Both the position numbers and the translations under genes were made by a program. A DNA stretch of 5,985 bases. It comes from an uncultured Acholeplasma sp. (lineage in GTDB: Bacteria; Bacillota_I; Bacilli_A; Acholeplasmatales; Acholeplasmataceae). Each line of letters opens with the position of its first letter. The first letter of the stretch is position 1. The stretch spans positions 1 through 5,985 of the forward strand of contig CALGYU010000035.1 of NCBI GenBank assembly GCA_937934685.1, given 5' to 3'. This document shows, in pieces, positions 1-5,984 of the stretch. The notes under the pieces are model-generated. The model was not told where the DNA came from. It made no database searches and saw only the letters and a list, made by a program, of their open reading frames with translations.

Positions 1-1
1 C

Positions 2-30
2 ATTTTACACAAAATAATGATTTCTAGCAA
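2..30 (-). promoter_or_regulatory. possible promoter reading out of the left edge
   Basis: On the minus strand a TTGCTA hexamer (25-30) is followed, after exactly 17 bp, by TAAAAT (2-7). These match the -35 and -10 consensus at four and five of six positions. It lies just beyond the nox terminator, so it would start a separate minus-strand transcript whose gene is outside the window. In AT-rich DNA such matches arise easily by chance, and the gene it would serve cannot be seen. Confidence 0.25.
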
Positions 31-67
31 ATAAGATATGTTTTTAATGTTAAAAAGCTATAGATAG

Positions 68-104
68 AAAAAAAAGGAATGATCTGAATAGATGATTCCT
101 TTTT
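68..104 (-). terminator. Rho-independent terminator of nox
   Basis: An inverted repeat has arms at 71-84 and 91-104 (AAAAAGGAATGATC against GATGATTCCTTTTT). It pairs in 13 of 14 positions with one internal mismatch (81/94) and a 6-nt loop. Read on the minus strand it begins 4 nt after the nox stop codon and runs into about eight U residues (complement of 68-75), the usual shape of an intrinsic terminator. The plus strand also ends the stem in five T residues, so it may work weakly in the other direction. Confidence 0.85.
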
Positions 105-108
105 AAGA

Positions 109-1446
109 TTATTTAATGTTTAATGCAGCTAAACCAGCTAGGTTTAGTAAACCCCAAGGTTTATTAAAGTGTGGTTGGAAGAAAAAGTCTACAAAGGCTA
201 ATTCTTCAACGGTCATTTCTTTTTGAATACATACGCTTAACGTATTGATTTTTTCTGTGACATCAGATTCAGAAATGATTTGTCCTCCTAAAATTCTTCT
301 TGAGTTTTTATCAAAGACAATTTTTAAAGTTACTTCATCATACGTTGGCATGAATTCAGGGCGGTTATTGTCAGTCACTGTGACAGTTCCATAATTAATT
401 CCTGCATCTTTTGCTACACCTTCAGTTAATCCTGTTGATGAAATACTCCAGTTGTATATTTTAATGCCTGATGTTCCTTGTGTTCCTACGTATTTTACGT
501 TTGGTCCTTTAATGTTTAAACCTACTAAGGTTCCCATTCTTACAGCGTTAGTTGCTAGTGGGATGTATTTAGATTCTTTGGTTGGGTTGTAATAGATGTT
601 TGCACAGTCTCCACATGCATAAACATCTGGATTAGATGTTTGCATGTATTCATTAACGATTAATGCACCATTTGGTGTTGTGTCTAGATCGTTTTTGAAT
701 AATTGTGTATTTGGTCTAAATCCAACACACATAATGACCATATCTACTTCAAATGTTTCTTTATCTGTAGAGATATGGGTTACTTGATCTTTAGATACTG
801 TGAATCCTTTTACTTTTTGACCTAATGCTAAGGTAATACCATGATCAGTAAATGCTTTTTCTGCACGGTCTGTAAATTCTTTGTCTAAGTATTTAGGCAT
901 GATTCTATCTTCAGCATCAATTAAAACAACTTCTTTGCCCATCATTTCAAAGGCTTCAGCTAATTCTACTCCAATATATCCAGCCCCAACCACTGCGATT
1001 TTTTGTACATGTGATGCATGTGCAATGATTTCATTGGCGTGGTTAAAGTTTTTAGATAATAAGACGTTTTCAGAACGAATGCCTTCAATTGGTGGGATGA
1101 TTGGCCAAGAACCTGTAGCGATGACTAGTTTATCAAAATGATCTGTTTTAACATCATCTGTTTCTAGGTTTCTTACTTCTAATGTTTTGTTTTGATAATC
1201 AATGGATAACACTTCATGTTTCATGTTTGTGTTAACCCCTAATTGTTTTAATTCCTCTGGGCTTGAATAAAATAATTCGTTTTGATTTTTTACAACACCA
1301 CCCACATATAATGCAATACCACAAGATAAAAATGAGATGTTGTCATTTCTTTCATAAACGGTTATATCAATGGTTGGATCTAGTGCCTTTATATTTTTTA
1401 TCGCGGCTGTCCCTGCGTGGGTACAACCAACAACTACTACTTTCAT
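109..1446 (-). CDS. nox: NADH oxidase, H2O-forming type (FAD/NAD-dependent, single-cysteine)
   Basis: This cytoplasmic flavoprotein most likely oxidises NADH with O2 to NAD+ and water, which balances glycolytic redox and removes oxygen. The 445-aa length is normal for the family. The N-terminal FAD fold starts GCTHAGTAA (residues 7-15), with the family active-site His10. Cys42 in SFLSCGIALYVGG is the redox cysteine that cycles through a sulfenic acid. The NAD-binding fold has GAGYIGVELAE (154-164), and Asp177 at the end of the second strand favours NADH over NADPH. A second FAD motif, VYACGDC, lies at 275-281. The C-terminal dimerisation domain ends in FFFQPHFNKPW, typical of this family. NADH peroxidase and CoA-disulfide reductase share the same fold; the SFLSCGIALYVGG context favours oxidase, but sequence alone does not settle peroxide versus water as product. 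The ATG is set by AAAGGAG 8 nt upstream. The gene appears monocistronic, with its own promoter and terminator. Confidence 0.93.
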   Translation of the reverse strand: MKVVVVGCTHAGTAAIKNIKALDPTIDITVYERNDNISFLSCGIALYVGGVVKNQNELFYSSPEELKQLGVNTNMKHEVLSIDYQNKTLEVRNLETDDVKTDHFDKLVIATGSWPIIPPIEGIRSENVLLSKNFNHANEIIAHASHVQKIAVVGAGYIGVELAEAFEMMGKEVVLIDAEDRIMPKYLDKEFTDRAEKAFTDHGITLALGQKVKGFTVSKDQVTHISTDKETFEVDMVIMCVGFRPNTQLFKNDLDTTPNGALIVNEYMQTSNPDVYACGDCANIYYNPTKESKYIPLATNAVRMGTLVGLNIKGPNVKYVGTQGTSGIKIYNWSISSTGLTEGVAKDAGINYGTVTVTDNNRPEFMPTYDEVTLKIVFDKNSRRILGGQIISESDVTEKINTLSVCIQKEMTVEELAFVDFFFQPHFNKPWGLLNLAGLAALNIK

Positions 1447-1454
1447 TGTTAATT

Positions 1455-1522
1455 CTCCTTTATAAAAATTAGTTTTCGTTTTTCTCCATATACATTATAC
1501 TCTTTTGGATATTATTTTTAAA
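1455..1522 (-). promoter_or_regulatory. nox promoter and ribosome binding site
   Basis: On the minus strand a perfect TATAAT (1494-1499) lies 17 bp downstream of TTTAAA (1517-1522, four of six matches to TTGACA). Transcription would start near 1487, giving a leader of about 40 nt. The ribosome binding site AAAGGAG (1455-1461) ends 8 nt before the ATG and fixes the start codon. The cre-like site at 1534-1547 lies just upstream of the -35 hexamer. Confidence 0.75.
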
Positions 1523-1533
1523 TAGGTTGCTTA

Positions 1534-1547
1534 TGAAAACGGTTTCT
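1534..1547. promoter_or_regulatory. cre-like catabolite operator (candidate)
   Basis: TGAAAACGGTTTCT matches the Bacillus cre consensus TGWAARCGYTWNCW at 13 of 14 positions on the plus strand and 12 of 14 on the minus strand. It has the central CG and dyad symmetry (10 of 12 in GAAAACGGTTTC) expected for a LacI/CcpA-family regulator. It sits in the divergent nox/HAD intergenic region, centred about 54 bp upstream of the predicted nox start and about 78 bp upstream of the HAD start. From memory, that distance to nox resembles the upstream cre sites where CcpA activates, such as those of Bacillus ackA and pta. No regulator gene is in the window, so the binding protein is an inference; another LacI-family protein is equally possible. 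Confidence 0.5.
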
Positions 1548-1603
1548 AATTGTTAAAGATTAAAACCTTTAGTTAAGGGTTTATTCTAATCATTTGTGCT
1601 TTA

Positions 1604-1624
1604 TGTTATAATAAGCACGGTGAT
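1604..1624 (+). promoter_or_regulatory. extended -10 promoter and ribosome binding site of the HAD gene
   Basis: TGTTATAAT (1604-1612) is a perfect extended -10 element. The -35 position at 17 bp spacing (TTCTAA, 1584-1589) matches poorly, as extended -10 promoters tolerate. Transcription would begin around 1617-1620, leaving a leader of only about 8-11 nt. The ribosome binding site is GGTGAT (1619-1624), which pairs with the distal part of the anti-Shine-Dalgarno sequence. Perfect inverted arms GTGCTT (1596-1601) and AAGCAC (1613-1618) flank the -10 box. Confidence 0.7.
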
Positions 1625-1627
1625 AGA

Positions 1628-2428
1628 ATGAAACCTTATAAGATGGTCGCTTTTGATATTGATGGTACCTTGGTTGATGATCAAAAAGTATTGACTGAAA
1701 AGACGCTTGAATTATTGGAAAATTTACATAAAAGTAAGATTGAAGTTTGTATATCAACAGGCAGACCTTTTGTTGGTTGCCGTATGATTTTAAACAAGCT
1801 TAGTTTCAAACCTAGCGTGATTGCTTATAACGGTGGTTCTATTTATTTAAAAGATGATTATGTGCTTTTAAATGAGCGTTTTTTATCTTTTGATAGTGTG
1901 AAAGAGATTTTATTTTTATCTGAACAGTTTCAGGTCAGTGCCATGATTTGGGTTTCTGATACTTTGTTTGTATTAAGAGAAAATAAATGGGTAGATGAGT
2001 ATAAGAAGATTTCTTTAGTTTCACCGGTTGTTATGGATTCTTTAGATGTGTTAAAAGATTTAAAGGTGAATAAGATTTTATTGTACAGTAGTTTAGAAAA
2101 GATTTCTTTAGTTAAATCAAGATTAACCAATGGAGCTTATGATTATTTTTCATCTAAAAAGGATTTTTTAGAGATTGTCCCTAAGGATGTTAATAAAGGT
2201 GAAGCTTTAAAGGTTTTAAGTAAGGAATTAGGGGTTTTAAAAGAAGAGATTATTGCAGTTGGCGATGGTGATAATGATATTTCTATGATTGAGTATGCAG
2301 GATTAGGGATTGCTATGAATAACGCTTCAGAAGGCTTAAAAGCGGTGGCTGATGTGGTTGTTCCTTTTACTAATAATGAGGATTTGTTAAAAAAATATTT
2401 AGAAAATTTATTAAAAATATTGCAATAG
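1628..2428 (+). CDS. Cof-type HAD-IIB hydrolase (sugar-phosphate/cofactor phosphatase family)
   Basis: This is a 266-aa cytoplasmic HAD-superfamily phosphatase of the Cof/YidA-like IIB group, at the family's usual length. Motif I is FDIDGTLVDD, with nucleophile Asp10 and general acid/base Asp12. Motif II is the Thr of STGRP (Thr44). Motif III is Lys190 in NKGEAL, and motif IV is GDGDND (212-217), whose aspartates hold Mg2+. The conserved AYNGG lies at 67-71. Residues of about 85-185 form the variable C2B cap that selects the substrate, so the actual substrate (sugar phosphate, flavin or pyridoxal phosphate, or other) cannot be read from sequence. It is divergent from nox and 45 bp upstream of nagB in the same direction, with no terminator between, so read-through into nagB is possible. 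That placement hints at a sugar phosphate but does not prove it. The ATG follows a GGTGAT ribosome binding site with a very short leader. Confidence 0.9.
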   Translation: MKPYKMVAFDIDGTLVDDQKVLTEKTLELLENLHKSKIEVCISTGRPFVGCRMILNKLSFKPSVIAYNGGSIYLKDDYVLLNERFLSFDSVKEILFLSEQFQVSAMIWVSDTLFVLRENKWVDEYKKISLVSPVVMDSLDVLKDLKVNKILLYSSLEKISLVKSRLTNGAYDYFSSKKDFLEIVPKDVNKGEALKVLSKELGVLKEEIIAVGDGDNDISMIEYAGLGIAMNNASEGLKAVADVVVPFTNNEDLLKKYLENLLKILQ

Positions 2429-2466
2429 TTTTTATCAAAGCGTATAATTTAACCACGTAAAGGGGG
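2420..2466 (+). promoter_or_regulatory. nagB promoter and ribosome binding site
   Basis: TTGCAA (2420-2425) and a perfect TATAAT (2443-2448) are separated by exactly 17 bp. The -35 hexamer covers the last codons of the upstream HAD gene. Transcription would start near 2455, giving a leader of about 19 nt with the ribosome binding site AAAGGGGG (2459-2466), 7 nt before the ATG. So nagB can be transcribed on its own as well as by read-through from the HAD gene. Confidence 0.7.
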
Positions 2467-2473
2467 AAGTTTT

Positions 2474-3205
2474 ATGAAAGTTTACGTTTATGAGGATTTA
2501 AATGAATTATATCAAAGGGTTGCTCAAGTTTTTATTGATCAAATCAATGAAAAACCAAATGCTGTTTTGGGGTTAGCAACAGGCTCTACACCCATTGGTA
2601 TTTATGAAAAGATGATTGAAAATTATAACGAAGGTAAATCTGATTATAGTCAAGTTAAAACGATTAACTTAGATGAGTATCTTGGTTTATCTGGTGACCA
2701 TCCAGCATCTTATGGTTATTTTATGAATGAGTATTTGTTTTCTAAGGTTAATTTAAAGAAAGAAAATATTAATCTTTTAGATGGTAAGACTAAGGATGTT
2801 GTTAAAACTTGTGAAGCATATGAAAATTTAATTCATTCTTTAGGGATTGATGTTCAGTTATTAGGGATTGGTTCAAACGGGCATATTGCTTTTAATGAAC
2901 CTGGTACTAGCTTTGAGTCGGTGACTCACTTAACTCAATTAACCGAAAATACGTTAAAAGATAACTCTAGATTTTTTGAAGATATTAAAGATATGCCAAC
3001 TCAAGCGTTAACCATGGGTTTAAAATCTATTATGTCTGCTAAAAAGATTGTTTTAGTTGCTTTAGGTAAAAATAAGGCACATGCGATTTGGGGTACTTTA
3101 AATAATGGTGTTTCAAAAGAGTTTCCAGCAACTATTTTGAAAAATCATCCTAATGTAGAGATTTATTTAGATAAAGATGCAGCTAGTTTAATTGAAGAAA
3201 AATAA
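2474..3205 (+). CDS. nagB: glucosamine-6-phosphate deaminase
   Basis: NagB converts glucosamine-6-phosphate to fructose-6-phosphate and ammonia in the cytoplasm, feeding amino sugars into glycolysis. At 243 aa it is the short, Bacillus-type form, without the C-terminal extension that serves allosteric control in the 266-aa E. coli enzyme. Visible motifs are GLATGSTPIGIYE (33-45, phosphate-binding loop), LDEYLGL with catalytic Asp67, and GIGSNGHIAFNEPG (131-144), carrying His137 and Glu142 of the ring-opening site. Asn135 replaces the E. coli Asp141, but as I recall Bacillus NagB has the same RNGHI-type sequence, so this is normal for the short class. ALTMGL (178-183) and the C-terminal EFPATIL are also typical. 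No nagA or transporter is adjacent in the window. The gene ends at a strong terminator shared with convergent glmU. The reaction is reversible, so a biosynthetic role cannot be excluded if glmS is missing. Confidence 0.96.
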   Translation: MKVYVYEDLNELYQRVAQVFIDQINEKPNAVLGLATGSTPIGIYEKMIENYNEGKSDYSQVKTINLDEYLGLSGDHPASYGYFMNEYLFSKVNLKKENINLLDGKTKDVVKTCEAYENLIHSLGIDVQLLGIGSNGHIAFNEPGTSFESVTHLTQLTENTLKDNSRFFEDIKDMPTQALTMGLKSIMSAKKIVLVALGKNKAHAIWGTLNNGVSKEFPATILKNHPNVEIYLDKDAASLIEEK

Positions 3206-3206
3206 A

Positions 3207-3242
3207 AAAATGACTTCTATAATTTTTTATAGGAGTCATTTT
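3207..3242. terminator. bidirectional terminator between nagB and glmU
   Basis: A long inverted repeat (3207-3222 with 3227-3242, TTTT loop) begins right after the nagB stop codon. On the plus strand all 16 pairs form, counting one G-U wobble (3216/3233), and a T-rich tract follows (3239-3249). On the minus strand that wobble becomes an A-C mismatch, but the stem is otherwise intact and is followed by seven U residues (complement of 3204-3210). It lies 5 nt past the glmU stop codon. It should therefore stop transcription of both converging genes, more strongly for nagB. Confidence 0.9.
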
Positions 3243-3247
3243 ATTTT

Positions 3248-4627
3248 TTATTCTTTTGGTTTTGGTTTAATTAAGTGTTTATAGTAGTCTTCTTTGTTAA
3301 TTTGTTGGTTTCTTGCAATACTTAAAGCACCTTGTGGGATGTCTTTGGTTACTGTTGAACCAGCTGCGATAAAGACTTGACTGTTAATGTTAATTGGAGC
3401 GACTAAGTTAACGTTACATCCGATGAAGACATCATCACCGATGATGGTTTTATGTTTGTTTACACCATCGTAGTTAACTGTAATAGAGCCACAACCAAAG
3501 TTGACTCTATCTCCTACAATGGCATCGCCAATGTAGGATAGATGTGCGGCTTTGGTTCCTGTTCCTGTTTTTGATCCTTTGATTTCAACAAAGTTTCCAA
3601 TTCGGTTTTTAGCACCAACTTCAGCATGTCCACGAAGATGAGCAAATGGTCCAATAGTTGTGTGTTCACCTACTTTTGAATCATAGATGAGTGAGTGTTT
3701 GACTTCTGCGTGAGCTTCGATGGTTGAGTTATGGATTTCAGTGTTTGGGCCGATGATTGCATGGCATTTAATGACTGAATCTCCTGTGATGGTGGTGTTT
3801 GGTAAAATATGAGCACCTGGCTCTATGATAACGTTATGACCGATTGTGATGGTGTTTGGTGACATCATTTGTACACCATTTAATAAGTGTTCTTTGTTGA
3901 TTTCTTCTCTTAGGTAGCTTTCAGCTTGACTGATGGCATATAGGTCATTAACACCCATCATCATGTATGCATCACGTACTTTAAATGATCCTACTTTATA
4001 CTCTTTTGCCATAAGTTCTACGATGTCTGTTAAGTAGTATTCTTGTTTGTTTTCATTTAATTGGATTTTATCTAGCATTTTAAATAAAAGTTTGTTGTCT
4101 ATGACATAAACACCTGAATTGACTTCTTTGATTTGTTTTTGTTCATAGGTGGCATCTTTATCTTCAATGATGCCTACCACACGATCTTCATCATCTCTTA
4201 AGATTCTTCCGTATGATTTTGGATTGTCAAAGACCATGGAAACAACGGTTAGGTCATTTCTTTGTTCTTGGTGGTGGTTTAAGATTTTATTGGTTAATTT
4301 AACCGACATTAAAGGCATGTCTCCTGGAAGAATTAAGGTTAGGCCTTCTTTGTTTTCTAGTAAGGGTTTTGCAGATAGGACAGCATGTCCTGTGCCTAGT
4401 TGTTCTGTTTGAGTGGCATAAAGTACTCTATCTTTTAAGATGTCTTCTATGACTTCTTTTTTATGGCCTACAACAACGATGTTTTGGGTGACTTGAGTTT
4501 GTGTTAGTCTATCAACGATGTATTCGATCATTGGTTTTCTTAAAATTGGATAGGCACATTTTGGAATGTCTGTTTTCATTCTCGTGCCTTTTCCAGCAGC
4601 AAGTATGATACTATAAATCTCTTTCAT
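3248..4627 (-). CDS. glmU: bifunctional N-acetylglucosamine-1-phosphate uridyltransferase / glucosamine-1-phosphate acetyltransferase
   Basis: GlmU performs the last two steps to UDP-GlcNAc: acetylation of glucosamine-1-P with acetyl-CoA, then uridylation with UTP. The 459-aa length is standard. The N-terminal uridyltransferase domain (about 1-230) has LAAGKGTRM (9-17), PK at 22-23, QLGTGHAV (76-83), the metal-binding Asp103 in PGDMPLM, and Asn227 in GVND. A helical linker leads to the left-handed beta-helix acetyltransferase (about 251-440), with hexapeptide repeats, catalytic His362 in AAHLSYIGDA, NYDG (385-388), Lys391 and Arg439 near the acetyl-CoA site. Both active sites look intact. The sequence after PK (CAYPI, where many enzymes have VLHPI) is a mild variant. 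Its ATG directly follows the glmM stop codon, and its ribosome binding site lies inside glmM, so it depends on glmM transcription and probably translation. Confidence 0.97.
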   Translation of the reverse strand: MKEIYSIILAAGKGTRMKTDIPKCAYPILRKPMIEYIVDRLTQTQVTQNIVVVGHKKEVIEDILKDRVLYATQTEQLGTGHAVLSAKPLLENKEGLTLILPGDMPLMSVKLTNKILNHHQEQRNDLTVVSMVFDNPKSYGRILRDDEDRVVGIIEDKDATYEQKQIKEVNSGVYVIDNKLLFKMLDKIQLNENKQEYYLTDIVELMAKEYKVGSFKVRDAYMMMGVNDLYAISQAESYLREEINKEHLLNGVQMMSPNTITIGHNVIIEPGAHILPNTTITGDSVIKCHAIIGPNTEIHNSTIEAHAEVKHSLIYDSKVGEHTTIGPFAHLRGHAEVGAKNRIGNFVEIKGSKTGTGTKAAHLSYIGDAIVGDRVNFGCGSITVNYDGVNKHKTIIGDDVFIGCNVNLVAPININSQVFIAAGSTVTKDIPQGALSIARNQQINKEDYYKHLIKPKPKE

Positions 4628-4645
4628 TTATTTTTCCCCTTTTTC
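4625..4645 (-). promoter_or_regulatory. glmU ribosome binding site within glmM; TAAATG junction
   Basis: On the minus strand the last codons of glmM (Lys432-Gly433-Glu434) spell AAAGGGGAA, a Shine-Dalgarno sequence 8 nt upstream of the glmU ATG. The glmM stop TAA (4628-4630) and the glmU start ATG (4625-4627) are adjacent with no spacer. This arrangement suggests translational coupling, in which ribosomes finishing glmM re-initiate on glmU, and it confirms the glmU start. Confidence 0.85.
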
Positions 4646-5935
4646 TTTTAAATATGTAACAACTTTTTCCATGTATTGGTTAAGTTTGTTTTCATCTTCA
4701 CAACTTATTGTAACACGAATTAAGGGTTCTGTGCCACTGGCACGGATTAAAAAGATATCTTCTTTGTCAAAATGATTTTTTGTGTCTTCTAAATATTTGA
4801 TGACTTCAGGTTGTTGTAAAACGGATTTGTTGATGTTTTTAATGTTGACCATTTTAAATGGGTATAATTTAATATCTTTAGTAATTTCTTCTAAGGATAG
4901 GTTATGTTCTTCTAGTAGTTTTAAGATATATAAAGAAGCAAGTAGTCCATCACCACTGTGTAATATGTTTCTTAAGATGATATGTCCTGAAGCTTCTCCG
5001 CCAATGATGTAATCATTTTTGACTAAAGCTTCAGAGACATATTTGTCTCCTACATCGGTTAGGATGTAGTTAATGTCTTTAGCTTTTAAGGCTTTTAAGA
5101 TGCCTGGATTACTCATTTTAGTTAAAACAACGGTGTTGTTTTTTAGTTGGTTATGCTCTTTTAGATAGGTCGCTACTAAGTAGATGATGAAATCTCCATC
5201 ATAGATGAAACCATCTTTTCCTACCATCATGACTCTATCACCATCACCATCGTAAGCAAAACCTAAATCCATTTGGTGTTCTTTAATGTATGAGATTAAG
5301 GTTTCTAGGTGGGTTGATCCACAATTAAGGTTAATGTTTAAACCGTTAGGTTGGTTGGATAATTGGATGCTTTGTGGGTAATAGGTTGAAAGAATTTGGT
5401 TTGCGATCAGGTAGTTTGCACCATTAGCGCTGTCATAAGCTATTTTTAGTGATGATGTTTTTAGGTTGAGTTGTGAGATTAAGTTAAGGTAGGCTTCTTC
5501 TACATCGTTTGTTAGGGCGTATGTGCCAAAATTTGATGTTTCAGGCGTTTTTCCATCGATGTATGACTCTATGATGAGTTCTTCTTCTAAAGTTGATTTA
5601 TAGCCTTTGTTAAAGACTTTAATGCCGTTATCTTCATATGGGTTATGAGACGCGGTGATCATGATGCCTGATATTTGTTTTAGTTTTGAATAATGGGCGA
5701 TCATTGGAGTTGATACGACTCCTGCGAATAAGACGTTTAGGCCGGTGGATAATGCACCAGCAGCAAGCATGTGTGCTAACATGTTTGATGATGATCGGGT
5801 ATCCATTCCTATGATGACTTGGTTTGAGTTAAGTGCTGGTTTTAAGCCTTGTCCTAGTTTGTAGGCAAGTTCTGCGGTTAGATCGGTAAATCCTTTTCCC
5901 CTAAGGCCGTCTGTACCAAAGTATTTTAGTTTCAT
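4628..5935 (-). CDS. glmM: phosphoglucosamine mutase
   Basis: GlmM interconverts glucosamine-6-P and glucosamine-1-P, the step before GlmU. It belongs to the alpha-D-phosphohexomutase superfamily and has the usual four domains in 435 aa, slightly under the roughly 445-450 aa common for the family. The N-terminus KYFGTDGLRG (4-13) is diagnostic for GlmM. The phosphoserine loop is TASHNP (94-99), with catalytic Ser96. The Mg2+ loop is DGDGDR (229-234), the sugar-binding loop is GGEASGH (312-318), and the C-terminal phosphate-binding loop is RASGTEP (398-404). All key residues are present. The EASGH form, where many GlmMs have EQSGH, is a small variation. The start follows AGGAGG (5941-5946) by 5 nt. 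It is the first gene of a two-gene operon with glmU; glmS is not in the window. Confidence 0.96.
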   Translation of the reverse strand: MKLKYFGTDGLRGKGFTDLTAELAYKLGQGLKPALNSNQVIIGMDTRSSSNMLAHMLAAGALSTGLNVLFAGVVSTPMIAHYSKLKQISGIMITASHNPYEDNGIKVFNKGYKSTLEEELIIESYIDGKTPETSNFGTYALTNDVEEAYLNLISQLNLKTSSLKIAYDSANGANYLIANQILSTYYPQSIQLSNQPNGLNINLNCGSTHLETLISYIKEHQMDLGFAYDGDGDRVMMVGKDGFIYDGDFIIYLVATYLKEHNQLKNNTVVLTKMSNPGILKALKAKDINYILTDVGDKYVSEALVKNDYIIGGEASGHIILRNILHSGDGLLASLYILKLLEEHNLSLEEITKDIKLYPFKMVNIKNINKSVLQQPEVIKYLEDTKNHFDKEDIFLIRASGTEPLIRVTISCEDENKLNQYMEKVVTYLKEKGEK

Positions 5936-5940
5936 GTAAT

Positions 5941-5984
5941 CCTCCTAAATAAAAAGCATAAATGCTTGTGTTAATATTATAACA
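5941..5984 (-). promoter_or_regulatory. extended -10 promoter and ribosome binding site of the glmM-glmU operon
   Basis: On the minus strand TGTTATAAT (5976-5984) is a perfect extended -10 element. The -35 region lies beyond the window edge. Transcription would start near 5969, giving a leader of about 34 nt that ends in the consensus ribosome binding site AGGAGG (5941-5946). The small hairpin at 5954-5967 lies between the two. Confidence 0.7.
5954..5967 (-). promoter_or_regulatory. short palindrome / 5'-end hairpin in the glmM leader
   Basis: AAGCATAAATGCTT is an inverted repeat with perfect 6-bp arms around 2 nt. In RNA it would fold as a 5-bp stem with a 4-nt loop, starting about 2 nt from the predicted 5' end of the glmM-glmU message and followed by UUU. 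It could be a repressor operator just downstream of the promoter or an mRNA-stabilising 5' stem. It is short enough to be chance, and its stem is weak for a terminator. Confidence 0.4.

Noticed and set aside
1..108. Partial gene at the left edge
   Set aside because: No convincing open frame or conserved peptide is visible in these 108 bases; they hold only the nox terminator and a possible outward promoter.
881..1472. Two plus-strand open frames (881-1141 and 1263-1472) inside nox
   Set aside because: They are antisense to a fully conserved nox sequence, lack recognisable domains and plausible ribosome binding sites, and are explained as shadows of the real gene.
1447..1627. Riboswitch or small RNA in the largest intergenic gap
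   Set aside because: The predicted leaders on both sides are at most about 40 nt, too short for a known riboswitch, and there is no terminator-like hairpin with a U tract.
1930..2130. Minus-strand open frame of 66 codons inside the HAD gene
   Set aside because: It is antisense to the cap domain of the HAD phosphatase, with no recognisable protein features.
2435..2448. Second cre-like match overlapping the nagB -10 box
   Set aside because: TCAAAGCGTATAAT matches only 11 of 14 consensus positions and lacks good dyad symmetry; part of the match is simply the TATAAT box.
2866..2907. Asn135 of NagB in place of the E. coli catalytic Asp141
   Set aside because: Short Firmicutes NagB proteins carry the same asparagine as far as I recall, so this does not indicate an inactive enzyme.
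4149..5012. Plus-strand open frames 4149-4412 (in glmU) and 4782-5012 (in glmM)
   Set aside because: Both are antisense to strongly conserved parts of GlmU and GlmM, and their Ser-rich, low-complexity translations look like shadow frames.
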